A stretch of 12,674 bases of DNA from an uncultured Eubacteriales bacterium (GTDB lineage: Bacteria > Bacillota > Clostridia > Oscillospirales > Oscillospiraceae). The notes beneath the pieces were generated by a model. It was not told the DNA's origin and ran no database searches. It saw only the letters and a program-made list of their open reading frames with translations. Below are positions 1 to 6,811 of this stretch, one piece after another (the first letter of the stretch is position 1; each line of letters starts with the position of its first letter). The stretch spans positions 1-12,674 of the forward strand of contig URDG01000043.1 in NCBI GenBank assembly GCA_900546515.1. The letters run 5' to 3'. Position numbers and translations under genes: made by a program.

Positions 1-72
1 GCTGGTGGACGGATTCGAACCCCCGACCTGCTGATTACAAATCAGCTGCTCTACCGGCTGAGCTACACCAGC
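1..72 (-). tRNA. tRNA-Thr (anticodon TGT), cut at discriminator base
   Basis: Read on the minus strand this folds as a cloverleaf. The acceptor stem is GCTGGTG/CACCAGC, the anticodon stem is GCTGA/TCAGC and the 7-nt loop is TTTGTAA, giving anticodon TGT (complement at plus-strand 37-39). The T arm carries GGTTCGAATCC. Position 1 is the last base of the acceptor stem, so the discriminator and CCA lie outside the window. The gene diverges from the GH25 gene and has its own promoter just upstream. Confidence 0.96.
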
Positions 73-89
73 ACTTGACCGGCCTGATA

Positions 90-118
90 ATAATAGCAAA
101 AGAGCGGGTGTTTGTCAA
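90..118 (-). promoter_or_regulatory. sigma-A promoter of tRNA-Thr
   Basis: On the minus strand a perfect -35 TTGACA (118 to 113) and a -10 TATTAT (95 to 90) are separated by 17 nt. Transcription would start about 10 nt before the first tRNA base, as expected for a stable RNA promoter. Confidence 0.85.
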
Positions 119-167
119 CAGAAACTTTTAAGAAAATGAAAAAATTTTTCTTGCATACCTGCCGTAA

Positions 168-196
168 TTGAAATAATCCCCGCTGTATGATAAAAT
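168..196 (+). promoter_or_regulatory. sigma-A promoter of the GH25 gene
   Basis: A -35 TTGAAA (168-173) and a -10 TAAAAT (191-196) lie 17 nt apart. The -10 is preceded by TGA, forming an extended -10. The predicted start near 203 gives a leader of about 35 nt before the ATG at 238. Confidence 0.7.
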
Positions 197-237
197 GCAT
201 TTTACCCTTAAACTGAAAGCACCGAATGGAGATATAA

Positions 238-1134
238 ATGAAAACTGCTGTCAGATATAAGATAGGTATTGCCGCCGTTGTGCTGGCGATCATTGCCGCT
301 GCCGTATTTGTGGTGCTGATGCTCACGCACAGGGAGCCGCAGGCGGAAGCGGACCCGCATGCGGGACAGGTGTACATATACGACGGGTTTGACTGGGTAT
401 GGATGACGCCTCTGGAGGGCGTTCCCGTGAATGAACTGACAGAGGAGTTTTTCACGGTAGAAAGCGGCAGAATAAAATATACCGGCAGCGACTATGAGGT
501 CCTGCGCGGGATCGACGTGTCCGAGCATCAGCTCGACATTGACTGGCAGCAGGTGGCCGGAGCGGGGATCGACTACGCATATATACGGGTCGGCCGCCGC
601 GGATATACAGAGGGCGGCCTTTTTGAAGACCCCTATTTTAAGGCAAACGTTCAGGGCGCGCAGGCGGCAGGGCTGAAGGTCGGCGTATATATGTTCTCGC
701 AGGCGATAACCGTGCAGGAAGCCATCGAGGAGGCGCACTTTGTACTGGAGCGTATTTCGGATTATAATATAACCCTGCCGGTCGTTTTCGACTGGGAGAA
801 GATCGAATCGGGCGATGCGCGCACTGCCGGCCTCACAATGGAGGGACGCACGGACTGTGCGGTCGCGTTCTGCGAAACGGTGAAAAACGCGGGCTATGTA
901 CCGTGTATATATTTTAACCGCAACCTCGGCTATTACGGCTATGACCTCACACGGCTGACCGGCTATGAGTTCTGGTTCGCGCTGCCCGAAAGCGGCTTCC
1001 CCAATTTCTATTATGCCGCGGACATGTGGCAGTACAGCTTTACGGAGAGCGTTCCGGGAATCGGCGTAGAGACCGATATGAACCTGTGGTTCATTCCGAA
1101 GGAAACGGATGCAGCTGAGCAGGCGGCCGGATGA
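238..1134 (+). CDS. membrane-anchored GH25 lysozyme-like glycoside hydrolase
   Basis: This 298-residue protein probably cleaves the N-acetylmuramic acid-N-acetylglucosamine bond of peptidoglycan on the outer face of the membrane. Residues 9-29 form one hydrophobic segment (signal anchor). Residues 31-87 are a spacer, and the GH25 domain fills about 90-290. It opens with GIDVSEHQ (Asp93), the family's first catalytic-site strand. The core motif FDWE supplies Asp185 and Glu187, and the C-terminal part keeps WQYS (264-267) and an Asp280 in ETDMN, all at positions expected for GH25. No cell-wall-binding repeats are present. The ATG at 238 follows GGAG at 228-231. It stands alone under its own promoter, just ahead of the surface-modification operon, with no terminator visible between them. 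The fold call is firm; whether the enzyme remodels self peptidoglycan or has another role cannot be read from sequence. Confidence 0.9.
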   Translation: MKTAVRYKIGIAAVVLAIIAAAVFVVLMLTHREPQAEADPHAGQVYIYDGFDWVWMTPLEGVPVNELTEEFFTVESGRIKYTGSDYEVLRGIDVSEHQLDIDWQQVAGAGIDYAYIRVGRRGYTEGGLFEDPYFKANVQGAQAAGLKVGVYMFSQAITVQEAIEEAHFVLERISDYNITLPVVFDWEKIESGDARTAGLTMEGRTDCAVAFCETVKNAGYVPCIYFNRNLGYYGYDLTRLTGYEFWFALPESGFPNFYYAADMWQYSFTESVPGIGVETDMNLWFIPKETDAAEQAAG

Positions 1135-1142
1135 CAAAGTGA

Positions 1143-1171
1143 TTGTATTATGCGCAGAGCAATGGTATAAT
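1143..1171 (+). promoter_or_regulatory. promoter of the FkbH-ACP-MBOAT operon
   Basis: A -35-like TTGTAT (1143-1148) is followed after 17 nt by a perfect TATAAT (1166-1171), itself preceded by TGG, giving an extended -10. It begins 9 nt after the GH25 stop codon. Transcripts would start near 1178, about 48 nt before the FkbH start, making this the likely main promoter for the eight genes that follow. Confidence 0.75.
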
Positions 1172-1225
1172 CAGACAAAAAGGCGCGATTTATATTTTAT
1201 ATTATTCTGAATTGATTGAAAAGAG

Positions 1226-2962
1226 ATGAGTTTTTTGTACGATTTCAATGCGTTGAAAAAGGCGGCGAAAAATGTGAATCCCGCTTTTCCAAGCTATAAG
1301 CTTGCAATAATCGGCGATTGCGCGACACAGCATATTGCGAAAGCCGTAAAGGGCGACGCGGCGCTCCGCATGCTTAATATTGATGTTTTCGACTCGGATT
1401 ATGATCAGATACAGGCGCAGACCATGGATGAGTCGTCGGAGCTTTATCGCTTCGCGCCGGACGGCGTTCTCATAGTAATGTGTACGGAAAAGCTGTACGA
1501 GAGCTTCTGCGGCACTCCGGCAGAGAAGCGGCCCGCATTTGCGGATGAGGTGCTCGGACGCATATGCATGTACTGGGAGTTGATCTCAAAAAGAATAAGA
1601 ACCAATATTCTGCAATTCAGCTTCGCATACCTGAATGACGGCAGTATGGGCAGCTATGCCTTGCGTGAGGCAAGCTCGTTTACATATCAGCTCACGAAGC
1701 TGAACTGCATGCTCTGTCAGGCGGCGGCAGAAAAAAAGAATGTTTTCCCGGTAGATATCAATGCCGTTCAGAACAGGATCGGTTCCGAACGGTTCAGGGA
1801 TGATAAGCTGTACTATATGGCAAAAATGCCTTTCTCGCTTGAAGCGCTGCCGTATATCGCCGCAAGGACCGTAGACGTGATAAAGGCACTGCGCGGGAGC
1901 ATTAAGAAGTGTGTCATACTGGATCTTGACAATACTTTATGGGGCGGCGTCATTGGTGACGACGGCCTTGACGGTATAGAGATCGGAGAGCTTGGTACCG
2001 GCCATGCGTTCTCTGACTTCCAGATGTATCTTAAGGAACTCAAAAAGAGGGGGATAATACTCGCTGTATGCAGCAAAAACAATGAGGATACGGCAAGACT
2101 GCCGTTTGAGAAGCATCCTGAGATGGTGCTGCGTCTCGATGATTTTGCGATGTTTGTTGCAAACTGGCAGGACAAGGCTTCTAATATAAGATATATCCAG
2201 CAGACGCTCAATATAGGAATGGACAGCATTGTGTTCTTTGACGACAATCCGTTTGAACGCGGCGTTGTACGTTCGCTTATTCCTGACATAACCGTACCGG
2301 AGCTGCCTGAGGACCCGGCCGGGTATCTGAGCTGTATTCGAGCGCTGAACCTGTTTGAGATGGCGTCATTCTCTTCCGCGGATGCGGACAGAACCGAGCA
2401 GTACAGGCAGGAAGCGGACAGAACTGCGCTGGTAGCAAAATTTACAAGCTATGACGAGTATCTGAAGGCTCTGGACATGCGGGCGCAGGCCGCGCCGTTT
2501 GATAAATTCCATTACCCAAGGATCGCGCAGCTTACACAGCGCTCCAACCAGTTCAATCTGCGCACTGTAAGGTATACGGAGAGCGAGATCGAGGCGCTTG
2601 CAGACGACGGGAACCACATCACCAGGTATTACTGTCTTCAGGACAAATATGGCGACTATGGACTTATAAGCGTTGTTATCATGGATAAAAAGGAAGAGGA
2701 CACTCTCTTCATCAGCGAATGGCTTATGAGTTGCCGTGTGTTGAAAAGAGGCATGGAAGAGTTTATAACGAACGACATTATACGCACTGCGGAGGAAAAC
2801 GGCTGCCGCAGAGTTATAGGCGAGTATATACCGACGCCGAAAAATGCCATGGTGGCGGATCTGTACGAGCGAATGGGCTTTGAAAAGCGCGAAGGATACT
2901 ACATCGCAGATGTATCCACATATAAAATGCATGAGACAAATATAACGGAGGAAGAAAAATGA
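1226..2962 (+). CDS. FkbH-like HAD-IIIC protein, predicted glyceryl-ACP loading enzyme
   Basis: The 578-residue length is normal for stand-alone FkbH-like proteins. Three parts are visible. The N-terminal domain is alpha/beta (about 25-220, starting LAIIGDCATQH). A HAD phosphatase domain (about 225-360) has motif I DLDNT (Asp233, Asp235), motif II Ser283 in VCSKNN and motif IV FFDDNP (Asp339, Asp340). The C-terminal region is GNAT-like (about 430-565), with the family signature MSCRVLKRGME (Cys503) and PTPKN. Characterised FkbH enzymes take the glyceryl group of 1,3-bisphosphoglycerate, dephosphorylate it and attach it to a carrier protein thiol. The ACP gene overlaps this one by 4 nt (ATGA), supporting that partnership. 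The ATG at 1226 is the first in-frame start after a stop at 1217-1219, with only a weak purine-rich stretch directly before it. Family is certain; a glyceryl substrate is inferred from family knowledge. Confidence 0.9.
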   Translation: MSFLYDFNALKKAAKNVNPAFPSYKLAIIGDCATQHIAKAVKGDAALRMLNIDVFDSDYDQIQAQTMDESSELYRFAPDGVLIVMCTEKLYESFCGTPAEKRPAFADEVLGRICMYWELISKRIRTNILQFSFAYLNDGSMGSYALREASSFTYQLTKLNCMLCQAAAEKKNVFPVDINAVQNRIGSERFRDDKLYYMAKMPFSLEALPYIAARTVDVIKALRGSIKKCVILDLDNTLWGGVIGDDGLDGIEIGELGTGHAFSDFQMYLKELKKRGIILAVCSKNNEDTARLPFEKHPEMVLRLDDFAMFVANWQDKASNIRYIQQTLNIGMDSIVFFDDNPFERGVVRSLIPDITVPELPEDPAGYLSCIRALNLFEMASFSSADADRTEQYRQEADRTALVAKFTSYDEYLKALDMRAQAAPFDKFHYPRIAQLTQRSNQFNLRTVRYTESEIEALADDGNHITRYYCLQDKYGDYGLISVVIMDKKEEDTLFISEWLMSCRVLKRGMEEFITNDIIRTAEENGCRRVIGEYIPTPKNAMVADLYERMGFEKREGYYIADVSTYKMHETNITEEEK

Positions 2963-3201
2963 GCAGAGAAGAAGTTTTTGCAGCACTGGACGAGGTCTTT
3001 CAGGACGAGTTTGACGATGATACTCTTCATGTGACAGATTCCACAACGGCAGACGACATTGAGGACTGGGACAGCCTTGAGCATATCAACCTTGTCGTTG
3101 CTGTGGAACGCCGTTTTGGAATAAAGTTTACTATGGCAGAGGTCACCGGAATGAAAAACGTTGGGGAAATGGTAGACATTATACTTCAGCGCGCAAAATA
3201 A
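2959..3201 (+). CDS. acyl carrier protein
   Basis: This 80-residue acidic helical protein carries the 4'-phosphopantetheine attachment motif DSL, with Ser39 as the modified residue, inside the typical stretch WDSLEHINLVVAVE. It would hold an acyl group as a thioester in the cytosol. Its start overlaps the FkbH stop (ATGA) and is served by GGAGGAAG at 2947-2954. It sits between the predicted loading enzyme and the membrane acyltransferase, the position DltC takes between DltA/DltB in dlt operons. It is therefore probably a dedicated carrier rather than the housekeeping fatty-acid ACP. No phosphopantetheinyl transferase is present in the window, so a chromosomal one must modify it. Confidence 0.93.
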   Translation: MSREEVFAALDEVFQDEFDDDTLHVTDSTTADDIEDWDSLEHINLVVAVERRFGIKFTMAEVTGMKNVGEMVDIILQRAK

Positions 3202-3207
3202 GCTGAT

Positions 3208-4749
3208 ATGTTCACGATAACATCGTTTTCGTTTTTTGCGTTCACTGCGGCGGCACTGCTGCTGTATTATCTGCTGCCGAAGCGCTGCCAATGGGCGGTG
3301 CTTCTGGCGTGCAGTCTGGCATTCGTCTTTTTCAGTTCCGGACTGGCAGCCTTCGTGTTTATCGGCGCAGATATTGCGGCCGTGTATCTTGGCACAATAT
3401 TTGAAGACAGGACTGAGAACGCCGGACGGAGGAATTTTTTCACAGCCTCGGCGGTGATCGTCATAGTATTTGTGCTGTTCATGCTCAAATACTGGAACAA
3501 TGTCGCCTCATGGTCCGCAGGCCTCCTGACGGGACTTGGCCTTCCCGTATGGCAGTGCAGCTGGATCGCACCGATCGGGATCAGCTATTTTTCACTTTCT
3601 GCCATCGGATATGTGCTTGATGTAAATTGGGGAGTCTGCAAGGCCGAACGCAATCCGTTCAGGCTTGCTCTTATGATAATATGGTTTCCGGCGCTCGTCT
3701 GCGGGCCGGTCACACGCTACGCGGATCTGCGGGAGAGTATTTTTGCCGTACATACCTTTGACTATGACAAGCTCAAATTCGGGGCGTACCGTATGCTGTA
3801 TGGCCTTTTCAAAAAGCTCGTGATAGCAAACAGGCTCGCAATATTTACAGGTACGGTATTTTCGCCGGTGTTCAATGAGTACAAAGGCGTTTTTATTCCG
3901 ATCGCGGCGCTTATGTACGCTTTTCAGATTTATGCCGATTTTTCAGGCTGCATGGACATAACGCTCGGCGTGTCCGAGATGTTCCAGGTCACGATGCCGG
4001 AAAATTTTCAGCGCCCGTTTTTCTCACAGAGCCTGTCTGAGTTCTGGCGCAGATGGCACATAACGCTTGGCCAGTGGGCAAAGGACTATGTGATGTATCC
4101 GCTCCTTAAAAGCCGGGCATTTATAAGCCTTGGCGACAGGTGCAGAAAACTTTTCGGGAAAAAGCAGGGCAAAAAAATTCCCACATATTTAGGCATGCTT
4201 ATACTGTGGCTCGTTATCGGCTTCTGGCACGGCGGAACGCTCAAGCATATTTTTGCCTGCGGTGTTCTGCTCTGGTTTTTCATTGTCGGCGGACAGCTCT
4301 GCCAGCCGCTGTTTGATAAGCTCGGCCAGCTGCTGCATGTTGACAGGAGCAGATTCAGCTACAGGCTTTTTGCTTCGCTGCGCACGCTGTTTCTGATGTG
4401 CGTCACATGGGTGTTTTTCAATGCGCAGTCTGTAAGCTCCGGAGTCTGGATGCTGAAAAACACCATTGCCGAGGGAAACTGGTGGGCGCTGTTTGACAGA
4501 ATCATGTTTGACAGAATCATATACCAGCTGGGACTTGTGCAGGATGATTTTGTCATCATTCTTATTTCGTTCGTGATAGTTCTGGTTATAAGCATAATGC
4601 AGGAAAAGGGTATAAAAGTCAGGGAAGCATTTGAAAAGCAAGGCGTTGTTTTCAAATGGATCGTATTGCTGGGAGCCATATTCGGAGTGCTGGTTTTGGG
4701 CGTTTACGGGCCCGGATACAATGCGATGGACTTCATATATAAGGGATAA
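3208..4749 (+). CDS. MBOAT family membrane O-acyltransferase (AlgI/DltB-like)
   Basis: This 513-residue polytopic membrane protein has a size typical of AlgI/DltB relatives. It starts with the family-type N terminus (FFAFTAAALLLYYLLPKR) and carries the MBOAT core: YADFSGCMDITLG (242-254), NFQRPF (266-271), FWRRWHITLG (279-288, His284) and GFWHGG (338-343, with His341 as the invariant catalytic histidine). MBOAT proteins of this branch move an acyl group from a cytosolic thioester carrier across the membrane towards an extracellular polymer or partner protein. The start at 3208 lies 6 nt after the ACP stop. Its Shine-Dalgarno is poor, so translation is probably coupled to the ACP gene. Near the C terminus a perfect 15-bp tandem duplication encodes FDRIM-FDRII. 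The acceptor polymer is unknown. Confidence 0.92.
   Translation: MFTITSFSFFAFTAAALLLYYLLPKRCQWAVLLACSLAFVFFSSGLAAFVFIGADIAAVYLGTIFEDRTENAGRRNFFTASAVIVIVFVLFMLKYWNNVASWSAGLLTGLGLPVWQCSWIAPIGISYFSLSAIGYVLDVNWGVCKAERNPFRLALMIIWFPALVCGPVTRYADLRESIFAVHTFDYDKLKFGAYRMLYGLFKKLVIANRLAIFTGTVFSPVFNEYKGVFIPIAALMYAFQIYADFSGCMDITLGVSEMFQVTMPENFQRPFFSQSLSEFWRRWHITLGQWAKDYVMYPLLKSRAFISLGDRCRKLFGKKQGKKIPTYLGMLILWLVIGFWHGGTLKHIFACGVLLWFFIVGGQLCQPLFDKLGQLLHVDRSRFSYRLFASLRTLFLMCVTWVFFNAQSVSSGVWMLKNTIAEGNWWALFDRIMFDRIIYQLGLVQDDFVIILISFVIVLVISIMQEKGIKVREAFEKQGVVFKWIVLLGAIFGVLVLGVYGPGYNAMDFIYKG
4491..4520 (+). repeat. perfect 15-bp tandem duplication inside the MBOAT gene
   Basis: GTTTGACAGAATCAT occurs twice back to back (4491-4505 and 4506-4520) with no mismatch. 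The unit is five codons, so the reading frame is kept and the protein reads FDRIM-FDRII at residues 429-438. The repeat lies after the catalytic core, between predicted membrane segments. Confidence 0.9.
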
Positions 4750-4753
4750 GGCC

Positions 4754-5872
4754 ATGAACAGAAGAATAAAAAATATACTTGGATTCATATGCTTTGTACT
4801 TGTGTTTCTGGTTTTGTTCTCCGCGGTGTCCACCATGCTGATTCTAAAGGATTACCAGTGGAAGAATTTCAGAGGCTTCTACTCCGAAAAACGGGATTCG
4901 CTCGACCTTTTATATATCGGGGGCAGCGCGTGCTATATGTCATGGGTGCCCTATACGGCATGGGAGAATGCGGGCTATACATCGTATGCGCTTGGCGCCA
5001 GCAGCTTCAGATCTTTTGCCTATGAACCGCTTGTCAGAGAAGTACTGTCTTATCAGTCGCCGCAGCTGCTCGTCATCGACGCGCGCCCGTTTGTCTATAC
5101 GTATTCTGATATGTCAAGTGCAGTGACGTCAGGAATCACTTTTATCAATTCGCTGAAAACCTGTTCGACAAACAGAATACCGGTGGCCGCCAGATGCTAT
5201 GACATATATAAACAGGCGGCAGCGGACGGAGAATGGACAAAGGCAGAGGAGACTTTCGGCTCGATCCTTTTTGAGATAGAACGTTTTCATAACTTATGGC
5301 ATGTTATGGACCGCTCATATTTTCCGCCGGATAGGGATGAGCCGCAGTACAACTACTCGAAAGGATTTTACGGAGTAAATGAGAGCAACAAACAGATATT
5401 AACTGACAATTCCGGTATAAAATCCGTCAGTGAAACTGACGCGAAAGCGCTCAGCGATCTGACGGCGCTGCTTGACTACCTTGATAAAAAGAATGTTGAC
5501 GCGCTCTTTGTCGTAGCGCCCTCAACGGAGACGGTCCAGCAGAAGGAGGAGTATAATTACCTTGCATCCGTGATCGAAGCGAGAGGATATGACTTTGTCG
5601 ACTTCAACGATCATGCCCAGGAGATGAAGCTAGACGGGGCCACGGATTTCTGGAATGGGAATCATCTGAATATATACGGCGCTGAAAAATACACCGCATA
5701 CCTGACCGGGTACATAGAACAAAATTACAGCTTAACTGCGGAGCATCAGGCCGGGACGGACAGAGCGTGGACGTCAGGCTGCGCGGCGTGGAATGAAATA
5801 GCCCCGGCGATAAAGGACGGCAGCTTCAGCACATTTGATGGTGGTATCGTGAACGGAGAAAACGATGACTGA
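4754..5872 (+). CDS. membrane-anchored SGNH-hydrolase-like partner of the MBOAT (DltD/AlgJ/AlgX-like)
   Basis: This 372-residue protein has one N-terminal membrane anchor (about 8-32) and an extracytoplasmic SGNH-like domain. Block I is LLYIGGSACYMSW (Ser58 as candidate nucleophile). A glycine-containing oxyanion element is YALGASS (78-84). The C-terminal block is DFWNGNHLNIYGAEKY, with His304 as candidate catalytic base. In related MBOAT operons such partners (DltD, AlgJ/AlgX) complete transfer of the acyl group to the polymer outside the cell. The start ATG at 4754 follows the MBOAT stop by 4 nt and has AAGG at 4748-4751. Longer in-frame starts upstream would lie inside the MBOAT gene and would add no family-like sequence. 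The residue three before His304, commonly Asp in SGNH enzymes, is Asn301 here; Asp298 lies nearby. Overall similarity is remote, so the family call rests on these blocks plus context. Confidence 0.75.
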   Translation: MNRRIKNILGFICFVLVFLVLFSAVSTMLILKDYQWKNFRGFYSEKRDSLDLLYIGGSACYMSWVPYTAWENAGYTSYALGASSFRSFAYEPLVREVLSYQSPQLLVIDARPFVYTYSDMSSAVTSGITFINSLKTCSTNRIPVAARCYDIYKQAAADGEWTKAEETFGSILFEIERFHNLWHVMDRSYFPPDRDEPQYNYSKGFYGVNESNKQILTDNSGIKSVSETDAKALSDLTALLDYLDKKNVDALFVVAPSTETVQQKEEYNYLASVIEARGYDFVDFNDHAQEMKLDGATDFWNGNHLNIYGAEKYTAYLTGYIEQNYSLTAEHQAGTDRAWTSGCAAWNEIAPAIKDGSFSTFDGGIVNGENDD

Positions 5873-6671
5873 ATATATAAGTTTCGGTACATGGCAGCTG
5901 CCGGCAGAGGATACTCCGCGTATCATAGCGGATGCTGCCGAAGCAGGGTTCAGACATATAGATACAGCTGCGGCATATGCCAATGAGGCCGCGGTGGGCG
6001 ACGGTATTGCAGCGTGCGGGGTAGAGCGCGGCGGCCTTTACATCTCAGGCAAGCTGTGGGTTTCTAAACGCAGCTATGACGCAGCCATAAGAGCATGCAG
6101 AAAATCGCTCCGAAATCTGAGACTTGAGTATTTTGACCAGTATCTCATACATTGGCCGGCTACGGCGGAGACGGACGATAACTGGCGGGCGATAAACAGC
6201 GAGACATGGAGAGCTCTTGAGCAGCTCAGGAAGGACGGCCTCGTGCGGCATATCGGCGTGTGCAACTGTACGCCGAGGGAGCTTCAGGCCATAATTGACG
6301 ATACGGGAGTGATGCCCGAAGTCAATCAGATAGAATTTCACCCGGGGCTTTTGCAGAGGGAGACTGCGGATTACTGCAAAGGCGCGGGGATAACACTTGA
6401 GGCGTGGAGCGCGCTTGGACACGGCTCGCTTCTGACGGATCAGGCGCTTCTGGCTGCTGCGGAAAAAGTGGGCAGATCGCCGGCACAGACCGTGCTGAGA
6501 TGGTGCATGCAAAAGGGCGTCAATCCGATAACCAAGACTGTCCGGCCCGAACGTATGCGCGCGAACCTGAAAGTATTTGACTTTTCACTGGATGACGAGT
6601 GTATGAGCGCACTGGATAATATCGTGTGCGGTGAGACGGTCGACTATGATCCGTTTCTGAAAAGGAGCTGA
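5865..6671 (+). CDS. aldo/keto reductase
   Basis: This 268-residue TIM-barrel NAD(P)H-dependent oxidoreductase is of normal length for small bacterial AKRs. The catalytic tetrad is visible: Asp33 in RHIDTA, Tyr38 in AAAYANE, Lys63 in SGKLWVSK and His96 in YLIHWPA. The cofactor end has the AKR motif ITKTVRPERMRANL near 225-238, and VRHIGVCN is also typical. It reduces aldehydes or ketones; the substrate cannot be named. The start at 5865 overlaps the SGNH gene by 8 nt and has GGAG at 5855-5858, so it belongs to the operon. It is the first of the cytosolic enzymes after the four-gene transfer set, which suggests that it shapes the small molecule to be attached or a precursor. Confidence 0.92.
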   Translation: MTEYISFGTWQLPAEDTPRIIADAAEAGFRHIDTAAAYANEAAVGDGIAACGVERGGLYISGKLWVSKRSYDAAIRACRKSLRNLRLEYFDQYLIHWPATAETDDNWRAINSETWRALEQLRKDGLVRHIGVCNCTPRELQAIIDDTGVMPEVNQIEFHPGLLQRETADYCKGAGITLEAWSALGHGSLLTDQALLAAAEKVGRSPAQTVLRWCMQKGVNPITKTVRPERMRANLKVFDFSLDDECMSALDNIVCGETVDYDPFLKRS

Positions 6672-6672
6672 T

Positions 6673-6690
6673 AGTGTGAAAGATCACACT
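6673..6690 (+). promoter_or_regulatory. short perfect inverted repeat after the reductase stop
   Basis: AGTGTGA and TCACACT pair perfectly (7 bp) across a 4-nt loop AAGA, 2 nt after the reductase stop codon. In RNA it is a small hairpin without a following U run, so it is not a standard terminator. It may be the first element of the leader of the transketolase genes, or stabilise an upstream mRNA end. Confidence 0.5.
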
Positions 6691-6706
6691 GCGGTCATAA
6701 AAGCAG

Positions 6707-6811
6707 CCTTGCACGCCGTTTGCGCGGTATCCGCCCGGCGAGGTGAAAATCCTCCATGCGTGAGGATTTTGATGTGAATATTTGTACTATAAAACTGCAT
6801 GGAGGATCAAA
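6707..6811 (+). promoter_or_regulatory. structured leader with competing helices that can hide the transketolase ribosome binding site
   Basis: The 140-nt gap before the transketolase pair contains no gene. A GC-rich hairpin is formed by CGCCG (6714-6718) and CGGCG (6736-6740), enclosing GCGG/CCGC. After it, AAAATCCTC (6746-6754) can pair with GAGGATTTT (6762-6770) around a 7-nt loop. The overlapping segment ATCCTCCATGC (6749-6759) is instead perfectly complementary over 11 bp to GCATGGAGGAT (6797-6807), which contains the Shine-Dalgarno GGAGG of the next gene. The two helices exclude each other, the arrangement of a translational riboswitch or leader switch. A third minor option is GAGG (6740-6743) with CCTC (6751-6754). 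I do not recognise a known riboswitch consensus; the thiamine pyrophosphate element in particular is absent. Confidence 0.6.

Noticed and set aside
208..1137. Long minus-strand open frame opposite the GH25 gene
   Set aside because: It mirrors a well-supported gene on the plus strand, shows no family motif and has no plausible ribosome binding site.
6673..6690. A CRP-binding site
   Set aside because: The half sites TGTGA and TCACA are present, but the spacer is 4 nt, not the required 6.
6691..6811. Thiamine pyrophosphate riboswitch ahead of the TPP-dependent transketolase
   Set aside because: The hallmark CTGAGA and the conserved GAACCTGAT-type core of that riboswitch are missing; only the switching helices are visible.
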